From the NCBI GenBank assembly GCA_902780405.1, contig CACZFI010000006.1, positions 124,001 to 188,000 of the forward strand: a DNA stretch of 64,000 nucleotides, given 5' to 3'. The position numbers and the translations under genes are program-made. Source of the DNA: an uncultured Lachnospiraceae bacterium (GTDB lineage: Bacteria > Bacillota > Clostridia > Lachnospirales > Lachnospiraceae). The first letter of the stretch is position 1. Every line of letters starts with the position of its first letter. Positions 16,154-24,893 of the stretch are shown one piece after another. The notes below the pieces were generated by a model. It worked only from the letters and a program-made list of their open reading frames with translations, was not told where the DNA came from and made no database searches.

Positions 16154-17671
16154 TTAATTGTCTTCCGCGCCGTATCTGATACGTGAAAGAAGTCCCCCTG
16201 CCGCTTTGATGAGGATGAAATAAGCAATCGTCGTTGCTGTAAGTATCATCACCTGCTCATAGCTTTCCGTGCGGATGATCTCCATCACCTTCGTCATATC
16301 CTGCACGGCGATAAAGCCGAGCACCGAGGTCATCTTCAGAAGATGCAATGCGGATTCCCGAAAGCCGAAGGCAATCCCCGTACGCTCCGCAGAAAGCAGC
16401 GTTTTGAAGAACGCATCTCCCTGAATGGCGTAGAGCCTGTAATCTTCCTCCGTCTTTCCGTCATTCAGCTGCTTTGCATGATAGGACAGATTGCCGTACA
16501 GATCGTTTCCGAAAGAGAGGGCAAATCCGATCACGCCGGCGAGGATGCCTCCTATCTTTAAGTCTCTGTAGAACGCATAGTAAAGCGACATGATGATCAT
16601 AAGTGCCGGAACGCCCTGAATAATCCAAACCAGTGCCTTAACCACCATCCTGACGATCAGATGTCCTCTTCTTGAAGCCGCATAGGCGATCATACCGATC
16701 GGCGTACCCACAACCACTGCAAGCAGCGTCACAAGGATCGTGGTAAAGATTCCTCCGAGGAAGAGCCATCCGCGTCCCTCCTGCAGAAAAGTCACGGAAA
16801 AACTGTCCGCAAATCTGTTGAGCACACCCTGACCCGCGCGGTTTTTCACGGTAGCCGATACCACAAGCCGTACGCCGCCGTAGTAATCCGGCTCACCGAA
16901 GGTAAAACGTTCACCGCGCTCTTCGGAGACAGTCACGGAGCCGCAGCCGAAGTCATATGTTCCCTGCTCGATGGAATCAAGCATCTCGTTAAACTCCATA
17001 CCGGTAGCGTTAAGGCCGTATCCCTTCTCCCTGCAAAAGGCGATCGCCACGTCGATGTCAAACCCGACGGGACGTCCCGCCGACACGTATGAAAACGGAA
17101 TGTCCGTATCGTAGAAAGCAAGGTTGAGCGTCCTGCCTCCGGCCGGCGCCTTGGGCAGGTCCTCACTCTGCTTATTGTCCGTAGCCTTGCCGAACCATTT
17201 GTCTTCAAGTTCCGCAAGTTCTCCGAGATTTCTCTTCTTTTGTATAAAACTGCTGTATTCCTTAGCAAGTTCTTCGCCATCTTTTGTCTTCGGGAATACA
17301 AAGGCGTATGCATCCTCTGTCAAATAGCCGTCGATCATGGCAAATGCATCCGTGGAACGAAGCATAGCCCGGATGCTGGCCTCATCTTCCGCCACTGCAT
17401 CCACCTCTCCGGCAAGCAAGCCCCGCATTGCCAGTTCTCTCGTATCATAATAGCGAAGTTTTGCCTTGGGTAGCGCTTCCTTAACCGCCGCATCAAAGAT
17501 GTAGCCCTGCGCCACACCGATGGTCATCTTCCCGCTGTTAAAGTCGGTGATTTCCGTAGCCGTCGTCCTTCCCGCCTGCTTCTTTCCGAGAAAAACAAGT
17601 CCTGCAGAAAGTGCTGCAAGCAGTAAGATCGCCGTGATGATCAATCCCAGATTCTTCTTATAAAAACTCAT
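16154..17671 (-). CDS. Amino-acid-type ABC permease fused to solute-binding lobes in reversed order
   Basis: The 505-residue protein has an N-terminal membrane anchor (about residues 9-28), then two solute-binding segments and a polar-amino-acid permease domain (about 290-500; four to five helices). The first segment (about 40-165) reads like lobe 2 of a family 3 binding protein: GKMTIGVAQG, LLAGEVDAVAEDE, and a C-terminal-like LAELEDKWFG. The second (about 178-280) reads like lobe 1: FYDTDIPFSYV, GRPVGFDIDVAIAFC, GTYDFGCGSVTVSEERGERF. It then runs straight into the permease. This is either a circular permutation or a truncated tandem. No matching ATPase is adjacent. It follows the lysozyme gene by 14 bases. 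Confidence 0.8.
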   Translation of the reverse strand: MSFYKKNLGLIITAILLLAALSAGLVFLGKKQAGRTTATEITDFNSGKMTIGVAQGYIFDAAVKEALPKAKLRYYDTRELAMRGLLAGEVDAVAEDEASIRAMLRSTDAFAMIDGYLTEDAYAFVFPKTKDGEELAKEYSSFIQKKRNLGELAELEDKWFGKATDNKQSEDLPKAPAGGRTLNLAFYDTDIPFSYVSAGRPVGFDIDVAIAFCREKGYGLNATGMEFNEMLDSIEQGTYDFGCGSVTVSEERGERFTFGEPDYYGGVRLVVSATVKNRAGQGVLNRFADSFSVTFLQEGRGWLFLGGIFTTILVTLLAVVVGTPIGMIAYAASRRGHLIVRMVVKALVWIIQGVPALMIIMSLYYAFYRDLKIGGILAGVIGFALSFGNDLYGNLSYHAKQLNDGKTEEDYRLYAIQGDAFFKTLLSAERTGIAFGFRESALHLLKMTSVLGFIAVQDMTKVMEIIRTESYEQVMILTATTIAYFILIKAAGGLLSRIRYGAEDN

Positions 17672-17685
17672 AGGTCTCTCTCCGT

Positions 17686-18741
17686 TTATTCTTCTTCGTA
17701 TACCTCATAATCCTTTGACACATCCACAACCCCCGTGCAGTTTCGCTCGATCTCACAGGCAGCTGCCGCTCGTTCGAACGCAAGGGTATAATAATCGTCT
17801 CCGTAAGGATCATAGGGCTTTTCGTAGTACTTGAGCCATATATAGCATGCGTCCACGATGGTGTCCGCATCCCGTATCATGTAGTCCATATCGGAAAACT
17901 CATCCGAGGTAAGCAGATTCACGACAAAGGCGGTCTGCATCTCCGGATCTCCGATGTTGAAGCGGTAACCGTCTCCCGGCCCGCCGGGCGCAAACCACTG
18001 CTCGGCAAACTGATACAGATCTCTTTTTTTCTCGTAGGCGGTATACTGCGCGTAACCGTAGCCGCCGTCGGTATTCACCCACTGGTCGTTCTCGTTGTAG
18101 TATCCGTTGGTATCATCACGGTTTCTCGACTCCAGAAAGTCTTTCTTATCGATGGCTTTTTCATTCACCTTTTTTGTGTAGGCATCGTCATCGATCGACC
18201 AGAGATCGTTGTTGTAGTCTTCAAGATTCCCCGCTTCGAACCGTGACTCGGCTTTCAGGTTGCACATCACGCCGATCACTGCCACCTTGTTGTCATGAAA
18301 GTGCTCCATCAGATGATCCCAAAGCATCCGGTCTTCGCTCATTCCGTCGTAGGTTTTGTATTCCTTCTCGGTAACGGGTGTCACGCTTCCCGTAGTTTCA
18401 CTGCTCTTCCCGTCCAGGAGGCCGCTTTTTCTTAAATGTGTTCCCGGAAGGATCCACTCAAAAAAAAGAAAGGACAGCACCAGTACGACTGCAATCGCCG
18501 TAAATAGCCGTCTGTTCCGGATGAAGTACTTTAGCCCTTTGTCCTTCTTCACCATCGCCAGACGGTTCTGTTCCCGGATCTTCGCCTCGTTAAGAAGCTT
18601 CACAACGCGATCTTCCTCGGGTGCGCGTTCCCTTCCCGCAAGAAGTTCGTTCCTTCTCGCCAGAAGGCGCTCATAGTGTTCCGTTCTTTTTCTGTAATTC
18701 GCTTCGGCTTTTTTTACTTGTGTTTCGTATTCGGGCGGCAT
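17686..18741 (-). CDS. Membrane-anchored phage-tail-type lysozyme
   Basis: The 351-residue protein has an N-terminal charged coiled coil (about 5-65), one transmembrane helix (79-98), a Ser/Thr linker, and an extracellular domain (about 135-325) like phage tail tip lysozymes: GVMCNLKAESRFEAGN with the likely catalytic Glu165, then GYGYAQYTAYEKK. It should cut peptidoglycan while tethered by its N-terminus. The N-in orientation and the cytoplasmic coiled coil suggest a protein partner inside the cell (inference). No other phage gene is nearby, so this is a domesticated cell-wall enzyme rather than a prophage remnant. It is co-transcribed with the lobe-swapped permease fusion. Confidence 0.8.
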   Translation of the reverse strand: MPPEYETQVKKAEANYRKRTEHYERLLARRNELLAGRERAPEEDRVVKLLNEAKIREQNRLAMVKKDKGLKYFIRNRRLFTAIAVVLVLSFLFFEWILPGTHLRKSGLLDGKSSETTGSVTPVTEKEYKTYDGMSEDRMLWDHLMEHFHDNKVAVIGVMCNLKAESRFEAGNLEDYNNDLWSIDDDAYTKKVNEKAIDKKDFLESRNRDDTNGYYNENDQWVNTDGGYGYAQYTAYEKKRDLYQFAEQWFAPGGPGDGYRFNIGDPEMQTAFVVNLLTSDEFSDMDYMIRDADTIVDACYIWLKYYEKPYDPYGDDYYTLAFERAAAACEIERNCTGVVDVSKDYEVYEEE

Positions 18742-18796
18742 ACCAAAACCTCACTTCCTGTTGTGAATATTTTAGCACGTTTTTTATTTTATGTGT

Positions 18797-18802
18797 TATA
18801 AT
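18797..18802 (+). promoter_or_regulatory. -10 box of the LacI-sensor diguanylate cyclase gene
   Basis: A perfect TATAAT lies 31 bases before the ATG at 18834; the -35 region is T-rich without a clear TTGACA. GAGGGG at 18820-18825 is the ribosome binding site. Confidence 0.5.
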
Positions 18803-18833
18803 AAGGGTGAATTTTTTTTGAGGGGTGACCTGT

Positions 18834-20687
18834 ATGATCAACGGCAAAAAAACAATCGCACTCTGCACATCAAGGATCTATGATCCCCAGACGCATGCGT
18901 TTATCGAAACCCTGAACGAAGATCTTCGCGCAGCGAACATTAACCTGCTGGTTTTCACGATCAGCAGTGACTTATATTGGGAAGAACGCACACATCTGAT
19001 CGAGACTGCCGTTTTCGATGTCATCCCGTACAAATACATTGATGCTGTTATCATCATGAACGAAAAGATCAAGAGCCACACCGTTGCCGAGGATATTATC
19101 GCCAAGGCGAAAAAGCATCACATTCCCGCCATCGTGGTGGACGGCGACTATCCCGGTGTCCCCAAGATCTGCTTCGATTTTGCCAAAGGCTTTGAAAGCG
19201 TGGTCCGCCACTTAGTGGAGCATCACGGTTTCAAAACATTCCATATGATCGCAGGTTTCAAGAACAACGCCTTCTCCAACGAGCGTATCCGTGTCTTTAA
19301 GAAGGTTCTTCGAGAGCACAAGATTCCCTGCGACGACTCCATGATCAGTTTCGGCGACTTTTGGGCCGACCCTGCCCGCAAGGCCACCAAAGAACTGATC
19401 AAATCCGGCACACTGCCGGAGGCCATCGTCTGTGCCAACGACATCATGGCGATCAATGTCAGCGATGTCTTACAGCAAGCGGGCATCAGTATTCCCGACG
19501 AGGTTGTTGTATCCGGTTTCGACGGCATCGATGAGGCCTTTCTCACCTCTCCCCGGATTCTTACCGCGGACTGCAATATCTACGCACTTGCCAAGGGACT
19601 TTTCCAAAGCATCGAGAAGGCTTTGGACGGCCGCCCCGTCGAAGACGTCTATGTGACACCGAAGCTCATCCCCAACGAATCCTGCGGATGTGCCCGTCAC
19701 GCAAGCCAGTCTCCCACCGTGCTGCATCTGTTTAACAGCAACTTCTATCGTTACCAGGACGGCATGCGTGAGCTGTACAATCTCACCATCCATATGCAGA
19801 TGTCAGACTCTTCCAAATACCTTTCGACGATCTTAAAATCACAGCAGGATCTCTTCTGTGTCATCGATAAGGATTGTCTCGACTACTCCAAGGACTTTTT
19901 CGCGGAATCCGACCACAGTCTTACCTCCGGCCGGATGCGCCTCCTTTACGATGCGTCCGTTCCCGACGCACCCGGAAGAGACTTCGAACTGAACCCCAAG
20001 GAGCTCGGACGCTATTTGGCAAGCGGTTATCCTCTGATCATCACATCCCTTGATTATATGAATGTACCCCTCGGATATGTGGGATTCTTCTACAAGTCCT
20101 ACGATCTGATCAGCTATTCCAAGACAGCGAGCATCACCGACTCCATCAGTATGGGACTCGGCGGTTTCATTACCCACAAATACCAAAAGACGCTCGCAGA
20201 CCAGATCGCGCGTCTTTACAAAAACGACTTCCTTACCGGCCTTTACAACCGTGTCGGATTCAACGCAGCCTTCCGTGACATGATGGATGACCCCATCTAT
20301 AACGGCAAGCCTGTTTCCATCATTATGTCAGACTTGGACGGATTAAAGACCATCAACGACACCTACGGTCACTCTGAGGGCGACAACGCCATCAAAACCG
20401 TAGCCCAGGCCTTAAAGCAGGCCTGCCCGCGCCATGCGCTTTGTGTGCGTTTCGGCGGTGACGAGGTCTGTGCGATCATCTTCGGCGATGTGGATACGCG
20501 CGAAGTCATCGCTTCCATCCACCGATACTTAGGCGATTATAACAGCCGATCCGGACTTCCCTATCAGGTAAGCGCCAGCTGCGGTTCTTACACCGGTCTT
20601 GTGAAGCCTCATCTGGATCTGAAAGACCTTCTAAAGGGTGCGGACAAGCAAATGTATCTCTCCAAACAAAAAAAGCGCAGCTCATAG
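18834..20687 (+). CDS. Cytosolic LacI-type sensor with diguanylate cyclase domain
   Basis: The 617-residue protein starts at once with a periplasmic-binding-protein-like fold of the LacI/GalR type (about residues 5-280; FDFAKGFESVVRHLVEHHG, AIVCANDIMAINV, VVSGFDGIDEAF), but has neither a signal peptide nor an HTH. A middle region (about 285-445) contains the ESCGC motif seen in this architecture. The C-terminal GGDEF domain (about 455-617) has FGGDEV near residue 540 and the NRVGFN/DLDGLK motifs. It probably makes cyclic-di-GMP in response to an intracellular small molecule such as a sugar or nucleoside. The start at 18834 rather than the GTG at 18825 is set by GAGGGG. The gene is monocistronic. 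Confidence 0.87.
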   Translation: MINGKKTIALCTSRIYDPQTHAFIETLNEDLRAANINLLVFTISSDLYWEERTHLIETAVFDVIPYKYIDAVIIMNEKIKSHTVAEDIIAKAKKHHIPAIVVDGDYPGVPKICFDFAKGFESVVRHLVEHHGFKTFHMIAGFKNNAFSNERIRVFKKVLREHKIPCDDSMISFGDFWADPARKATKELIKSGTLPEAIVCANDIMAINVSDVLQQAGISIPDEVVVSGFDGIDEAFLTSPRILTADCNIYALAKGLFQSIEKALDGRPVEDVYVTPKLIPNESCGCARHASQSPTVLHLFNSNFYRYQDGMRELYNLTIHMQMSDSSKYLSTILKSQQDLFCVIDKDCLDYSKDFFAESDHSLTSGRMRLLYDASVPDAPGRDFELNPKELGRYLASGYPLIITSLDYMNVPLGYVGFFYKSYDLISYSKTASITDSISMGLGGFITHKYQKTLADQIARLYKNDFLTGLYNRVGFNAAFRDMMDDPIYNGKPVSIIMSDLDGLKTINDTYGHSEGDNAIKTVAQALKQACPRHALCVRFGGDEVCAIIFGDVDTREVIASIHRYLGDYNSRSGLPYQVSASCGSYTGLVKPHLDLKDLLKGADKQMYLSKQKKRSS

Positions 20688-20730
20688 AACAAGAAAGCCT
20701 GACTCCGATAAGAGTCAGGCTTTCTTGTTC
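20687..20730. terminator. Bidirectional terminator between convergent genes
   Basis: A perfect 19-bp inverted repeat (GAACAAGAAAGCCTGACTC and its complement) with a six-base loop sits between the stops of the cyclase gene and the convergent acyl-CoA ligase gene. T-rich ends are inside the stem. Confidence 0.85.
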
Positions 20731-22338
20731 TTATACTTTCTTAAGCACTTCGCTTCTTACGATCTTCTTGGATGAATTCTTCGGGAATTCGGTATCCCTT
20801 AAGATCACCTTTTCAATCCGCTTATATACGGGAAGTGTTTTATTGAGTTCTGCGATCTTTTTCTCAAAGTACTCATAATTGCCGATGTATTCTTCTTCGG
20901 GGAAGATCATCACCGCGATACCCTTGTCATCGCTGTAGACCATATTCTCCGCCACGAAGGGGATAACACCCACATACATCTCGAGTTCCTCGGGAGAAAC
21001 ATTTTCTCCGTTGGAAAGGATGATCAGGTTCTTCTCGCGTCCGGTGATAAAGAGGAAACCGTCCTCATCCACGCGTCCGAGATCGCCCGTATGATACCAT
21101 CCGTCCGTGAGTGACTTTGCGGTAGACTCCGGATCATTGTAGTAACCGAGCATGACATTCTCGCCCTTCACTAAGATCTCATCCTCATCGGATACCTTGA
21201 CGCTCACGCCGTCCAAGATCTGCCCCACGCTTCCGTCCCGGAAGTACTTGTTACGGTTTACGGATACCACGGGTGAACACTCGGTAATTCCGTATCCGTT
21301 TAAGATATTGATACCGAAGGTCCTAAAGGCCTTCACATAGTGCTCGTTTAACGGTGCGCCGCCGCAGATGATATACTCGAGGTTGCCACCAAAGGTATTT
21401 AGTACTTCCTTGAAGAACTTCGCACGCAGGTCGATGCCGAGTTTTAAGAGAACATCGCTGTTCTTCATGGCACTCTTCAGTATGCGTTCCTTACCGTTCT
21501 TTCTGGCCGTGGCGATGATTCGCTTATAGAAATTCTCCACAAAGAGCGGAACCAGAAACATCGTCTGAGGCTTCACGATCTCGAGTTCCTTCAACAGATA
21601 CTTCAGGGAGTTGTTGATATAGATCGACTTCCTGTAGTGGAACACCTTGAATATGGCCGTGATCAGGCCGAAGGTGTGATGGAAGGGAAGAACCGCAAGC
21701 GTATCGCCCTCCAGGATGAAGTTCTTGCAGGCAAAGTTGATATCCTGTGCCATGTTTCTGTGGGAAAGCATAACGCCCTTGGAGATGCCTGTTGTTCCCG
21801 AGGTGAAGAAAATGGCCGCAAGCTTGTCCGGATCGATCTTATAATCCGTAAATTCCGTAAATCCGTCTGCAACCAGCTTTTTACCTTCCTCGATAAATGC
21901 GGGAAGTTCGGACATCATGATGACTTCCACGCCCTTGATACCCGATGCCAGTTTCTTGTAAGTGTCGGAGATCACAACCGCCTTGCAGTCGCTCATAGAA
22001 AGAAGTTTCTCCGCCATCTCCGGTGACTGCTCCTTGTCGATCGGAACCGCAACATTGCCGCCGTTCACCAGCGCAAAAAACGTCACCAGCCATGTGTAGG
22101 AGTTCTCGCCGATCACTGCTACATGTGTATCATGGAATCCCTTTTTGTAAAAATAAGCCCCCAACGCTTCGATCTCTTCATCAAACTCGAAGCAAGTCTT
22201 TTCCTTCAGCTGCTTGTCGGTATCCGTGAAGGAAAAACAAACCGTCCCCGGTGTGTCCGCCGCACGGCCCTTGATCATGTCCTTCAGATCGGTGATCTGA
22301 GGCAGTGTCTGGTAAAGTGGATATGGTTTATTCTTCAT
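20731..22338 (-). CDS. Long-chain acyl-CoA synthetase / AMP-dependent ligase
   Basis: The 535-residue member of the ANL adenylating family has the P-loop FFTSGTTGISKGV (near 184), the A5-type NGYGITECSP, and the A7/A8 motifs YHTGDLGRVDEDGF and GREKNLI. A C-terminal lysine is present in the FPKNSSKKIVRSE region. It probably activates a fatty acid as acyl-AMP and then acyl-CoA, or loads a carrier protein. The exact substrate is not shown. The start at 22338 is set by AAAGG at about ten bases; the in-frame GTG at 22350 abuts that site. It stands alone between a terminator and the Cys-rich membrane protein gene. Confidence 0.85.
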   Translation of the reverse strand: MKNKPYPLYQTLPQITDLKDMIKGRAADTPGTVCFSFTDTDKQLKEKTCFEFDEEIEALGAYFYKKGFHDTHVAVIGENSYTWLVTFFALVNGGNVAVPIDKEQSPEMAEKLLSMSDCKAVVISDTYKKLASGIKGVEVIMMSELPAFIEEGKKLVADGFTEFTDYKIDPDKLAAIFFTSGTTGISKGVMLSHRNMAQDINFACKNFILEGDTLAVLPFHHTFGLITAIFKVFHYRKSIYINNSLKYLLKELEIVKPQTMFLVPLFVENFYKRIIATARKNGKERILKSAMKNSDVLLKLGIDLRAKFFKEVLNTFGGNLEYIICGGAPLNEHYVKAFRTFGINILNGYGITECSPVVSVNRNKYFRDGSVGQILDGVSVKVSDEDEILVKGENVMLGYYNDPESTAKSLTDGWYHTGDLGRVDEDGFLFITGREKNLIILSNGENVSPEELEMYVGVIPFVAENMVYSDDKGIAVMIFPEEEYIGNYEYFEKKIAELNKTLPVYKRIEKVILRDTEFPKNSSKKIVRSEVLKKV

Positions 22339-22385
22339 CTGACAAAACACCTTTCTCCGTAGTCAATATAGTTATAGTCTACCAT

Positions 22386-22553
22386 TCATTGGGATTTGGT
22401 GCAATCGCTTTTTGAGCGCTCACACGTGTCTGCCATCATACATCCGAGACAGTGATTTTGCTTTTTCTTTTGCCTGTAGATCGAGACGCAGGCAAGGATA
22501 AATGTGCCCGCAATGACCGCGATCAACAGGATATCCGCAATCAATGGATCCAT
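22386..22553 (-). CDS. FeoB-associated Cys-rich membrane protein-like (55 residues)
   Basis: This short protein has one transmembrane helix (about residues 5-24), a basic stretch (RQKKKQ) and a Cys-rich tail (CLGC, TCERSKSDC), the layout of the small proteins found next to FeoB iron transporters. The ATG at 22553 has GGGGG eight bases upstream. No feoA or feoB is nearby, so a role in ferrous iron uptake is only suggested by the family. It lies 16 bases after the MATE gene stop and may be the last gene of that operon. Confidence 0.75.
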   Translation of the reverse strand: MDPLIADILLIAVIAGTFILACVSIYRQKKKQNHCLGCMMADTCERSKSDCTKSQ

Positions 22554-22569
22554 CCCAAAAACCCCCTTT

Positions 22570-23931
22570 TTACGCCATGGACAGCCGCTTCTTACACCAG
22601 AAGTACGCAGGCACAAGAAACGCATCCGCGAAGATCCACGCAAGCGGGCTTGAGAAGCACGCTCCCGCAAAGCCGATCATCGGGATTAAGACGATACCGG
22701 CGATCGATCTGGCCACCATCTCGAGCAGACCCGCGATCATGGCAAAATTCGAGAATCCCATACCCTGTATCGTGAATCTCACGGTATTGACCACGCCGAC
22801 CAGGAAATCAAAGGCCGTGACAGTGATCAGATACTGCTTGGACAGACGGATAATGGTATCCGCTTCACCCGCAAGTTTATCCTTGTCAAGAAACAGTGTG
22901 GCCGCATGTCCGCCGAACAAGAGCACCAGAACCATCAATACGGCAGAGATCACTGCTGCGTAGATCAGTGCAGCGCGCAGTCCCTGTCCGACTCTGTCCA
23001 GTCTGCCTGCGCCGACATTCTGTCCGGCATAAGGCGCCATAGCCTGTCCGAGTCCGTCCAGCGGACAGCTGAGCAGTATGTGCACCTTTAAGGCCGTCGT
23101 CATGGCAGCAACGCTCACGTCACCGAGTCCGTTCACGGATGTCTGAAGGATCACGGAACCGATACCGGTGATGGAATACTGAAGTCCCATGGGAAGTCCG
23201 ATCCCCAGAAGCCGTTTCATGACAAGACCGTCCGGACGCATCTCACCCTTCTCCATATGAAGGATCTCAAAACGCTTTCTGATGTAGATGACGCAAAATG
23301 CACCGGATATGCCCTGCGAAAGCACTGTCGCATAAGCCGCGCCCTCCACATGCATCCCCATCCGGGCGATGAACAAAAGATCCAGACCGATATTGATCAC
23401 GGCTGCGATCGCAAGGAAGAGGATCGGTGAACGACTGTCACCGAGCGCTCGGATAATCGCCGCCGACATATTGTATAAGAGCATCGCCGGAATGCCCGCG
23501 AAGATGATGAAGATATAGGTGGACGCCGAATCAAAGATGGAATCCGGTGTCTTCATCAGCTGAAGCATCGGTTTGCAGTAGATGCAGGTAAGCACGGTGA
23601 CGATCGCGCCGATGGCTACGGTAAGCCATATACTTGCCGCCACCGTCTTTCGAAGTCCCTTCTCGTCCTTGGCTCCGAACTTCTGCGCCACGATCACCGC
23701 AAATCCATTACAGATTCCCATACAGAATCCGAGTACGATAAAGTTCAGGGATCCCGTAGAACCTACACCCGCAAGCGCTTCCTTACCGAGATACCTGCCG
23801 ACGATCATCGTGTCGACCAGGCTGTAAAATTGTTGTAGCAGAATTCCGAGGATCATCGGAATCGCAAATGAAAAGACCAGTTTTCCGGGTGCGCCCTGTG
23901 TCAGATCTTTTGTCGCCGTTTTAGTAGCCAT
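22570..23931 (-). CDS. MATE-family multidrug/sodium antiporter
   Basis: The 453-residue integral membrane protein has twelve predicted helices and MATE-typical sequences: DLTQGAPGKLVFSFAIPMILGILLQ at the N-terminus region, VDTMIVGRYLG near residue 45, and the matching GLGQAMAPYAGQNVGAG in the second half. It would export organic cations or drugs using a cation gradient; the substrate is unknown. The start at 23931 gives the family N-terminus; the frame is open further upstream but there overlaps the lipid kinase end. It follows the lipid kinase gene by 16 bases. Confidence 0.9.
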   Translation of the reverse strand: MATKTATKDLTQGAPGKLVFSFAIPMILGILLQQFYSLVDTMIVGRYLGKEALAGVGSTGSLNFIVLGFCMGICNGFAVIVAQKFGAKDEKGLRKTVAASIWLTVAIGAIVTVLTCIYCKPMLQLMKTPDSIFDSASTYIFIIFAGIPAMLLYNMSAAIIRALGDSRSPILFLAIAAVINIGLDLLFIARMGMHVEGAAYATVLSQGISGAFCVIYIRKRFEILHMEKGEMRPDGLVMKRLLGIGLPMGLQYSITGIGSVILQTSVNGLGDVSVAAMTTALKVHILLSCPLDGLGQAMAPYAGQNVGAGRLDRVGQGLRAALIYAAVISAVLMVLVLLFGGHAATLFLDKDKLAGEADTIIRLSKQYLITVTAFDFLVGVVNTVRFTIQGMGFSNFAMIAGLLEMVARSIAGIVLIPMIGFAGACFSSPLAWIFADAFLVPAYFWCKKRLSMA

Positions 23932-23947
23932 ATTGTACCCGTTCTTT

Positions 23948-24883
23948 CTATGCACGAATCTCATGCAACAACTGAAGTTTACCCTTGTGTATCTCAAAGA
24001 GGATCTCTTTTACCTCACCCAAAACCTCGCCGTCTCCGTGGAGGGTGACAGGCTTTTCCAGCCTGATAAGGCAGCTGCCAAAATCTCGTAAGTAAAAACA
24101 TTTTAATCGGTCATGCTTTCCGAGCACCAGCCAGGGAAGTGCGAAGAAGGCCGCAAATCTCGAAACATCATGCGCCAGACAGAGCGTCAGATGTCCGTCC
24201 TGCGGATTCGCATCGGGTGCCATAGGCACACCGCCCCCCTCCGAAGGAAGGTTCATGGCCGCCGCAAAGATCAGTTTGTCGAACCGCTTAGACTTTTCTC
24301 CGTCAAAGCTCACACGGCCTCTGACCGTCCGCATGGAAAAAAGCGTCTCCACCGTAAGAAGCAGATAGGTCAGCTTGCCGAGTCCGAACCGGTTTAGGAA
24401 TGCCTTTTGTTTTGAGTGAAGCGCTTTCTTACAAACGATGGCATCAAGACCCACGCCGCTGCTGATGCCGAAGTAGCGGGGTCGTGTCGCCCCGTCATAG
24501 GTAACGCTTCCGAGATCGATCACGCTACGTTCCCGATCGGAGATAATCCTTCGGATTGCCACTTCCGGATCCTTTGAGATGCCGAGTCCTCCCGCAAAAT
24601 CGTTACCCGATCCCGAGGGGACAATCCCGAGGGATACCTTTGAAAAGTCCGTGATTCCACTTAACACTTCATTGACGGTCCCGTCTCCTCCGACTACGAC
24701 CAGTTGGATTTCCTTGCCGGGCAGAGAACTGATTTTTTCCGCAAGCGCCATCGCATGCCCGGGATACCTGGTTTGAAACGCACGGTAGGTAATCCCTTCC
24801 TCACGCATCACGCCTTTCACGGTATTCCACGTATCGGCCGACACTCCGGTTTTTGACTTTAGATTCACGATGAAGTAGATCAC
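23948..24883 (-). CDS. Diacylglycerol kinase family lipid kinase (YegS/DgkB type)
   Basis: The 311-residue soluble kinase has the ATP-binding VVGGDGTVNEVL (GGDGT at 65-69), GIVPSGSGNDFA (about 92-103) and a C-terminal LHGDGEVLG motif typical of DgkB/YegS proteins. The likely reaction is phosphorylation of diacylglycerol (from lipoteichoic acid turnover) or a related lipid. It is ten bases from the rhomboid gene stop and 16 bases before MATE, so rhomboid, kinase, MATE and the Cys-rich protein probably form one transcript. Confidence 0.88.
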   Translation of the reverse strand: MIYFIVNLKSKTGVSADTWNTVKGVMREEGITYRAFQTRYPGHAMALAEKISSLPGKEIQLVVVGGDGTVNEVLSGITDFSKVSLGIVPSGSGNDFAGGLGISKDPEVAIRRIISDRERSVIDLGSVTYDGATRPRYFGISSGVGLDAIVCKKALHSKQKAFLNRFGLGKLTYLLLTVETLFSMRTVRGRVSFDGEKSKRFDKLIFAAAMNLPSEGGGVPMAPDANPQDGHLTLCLAHDVSRFAAFFALPWLVLGKHDRLKCFYLRDFGSCLIRLEKPVTLHGDGEVLGEVKEILFEIHKGKLQLLHEIRA

Positions 24884-24893
24884 TTGGTTCCTC

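Noticed and set aside
17686..18741. Prophage remnant suggested by the tail-lysozyme domain
   Set aside because: No capsid, tail, holin, integrase or repressor genes are nearby, and the protein has a cellular membrane-anchor design.
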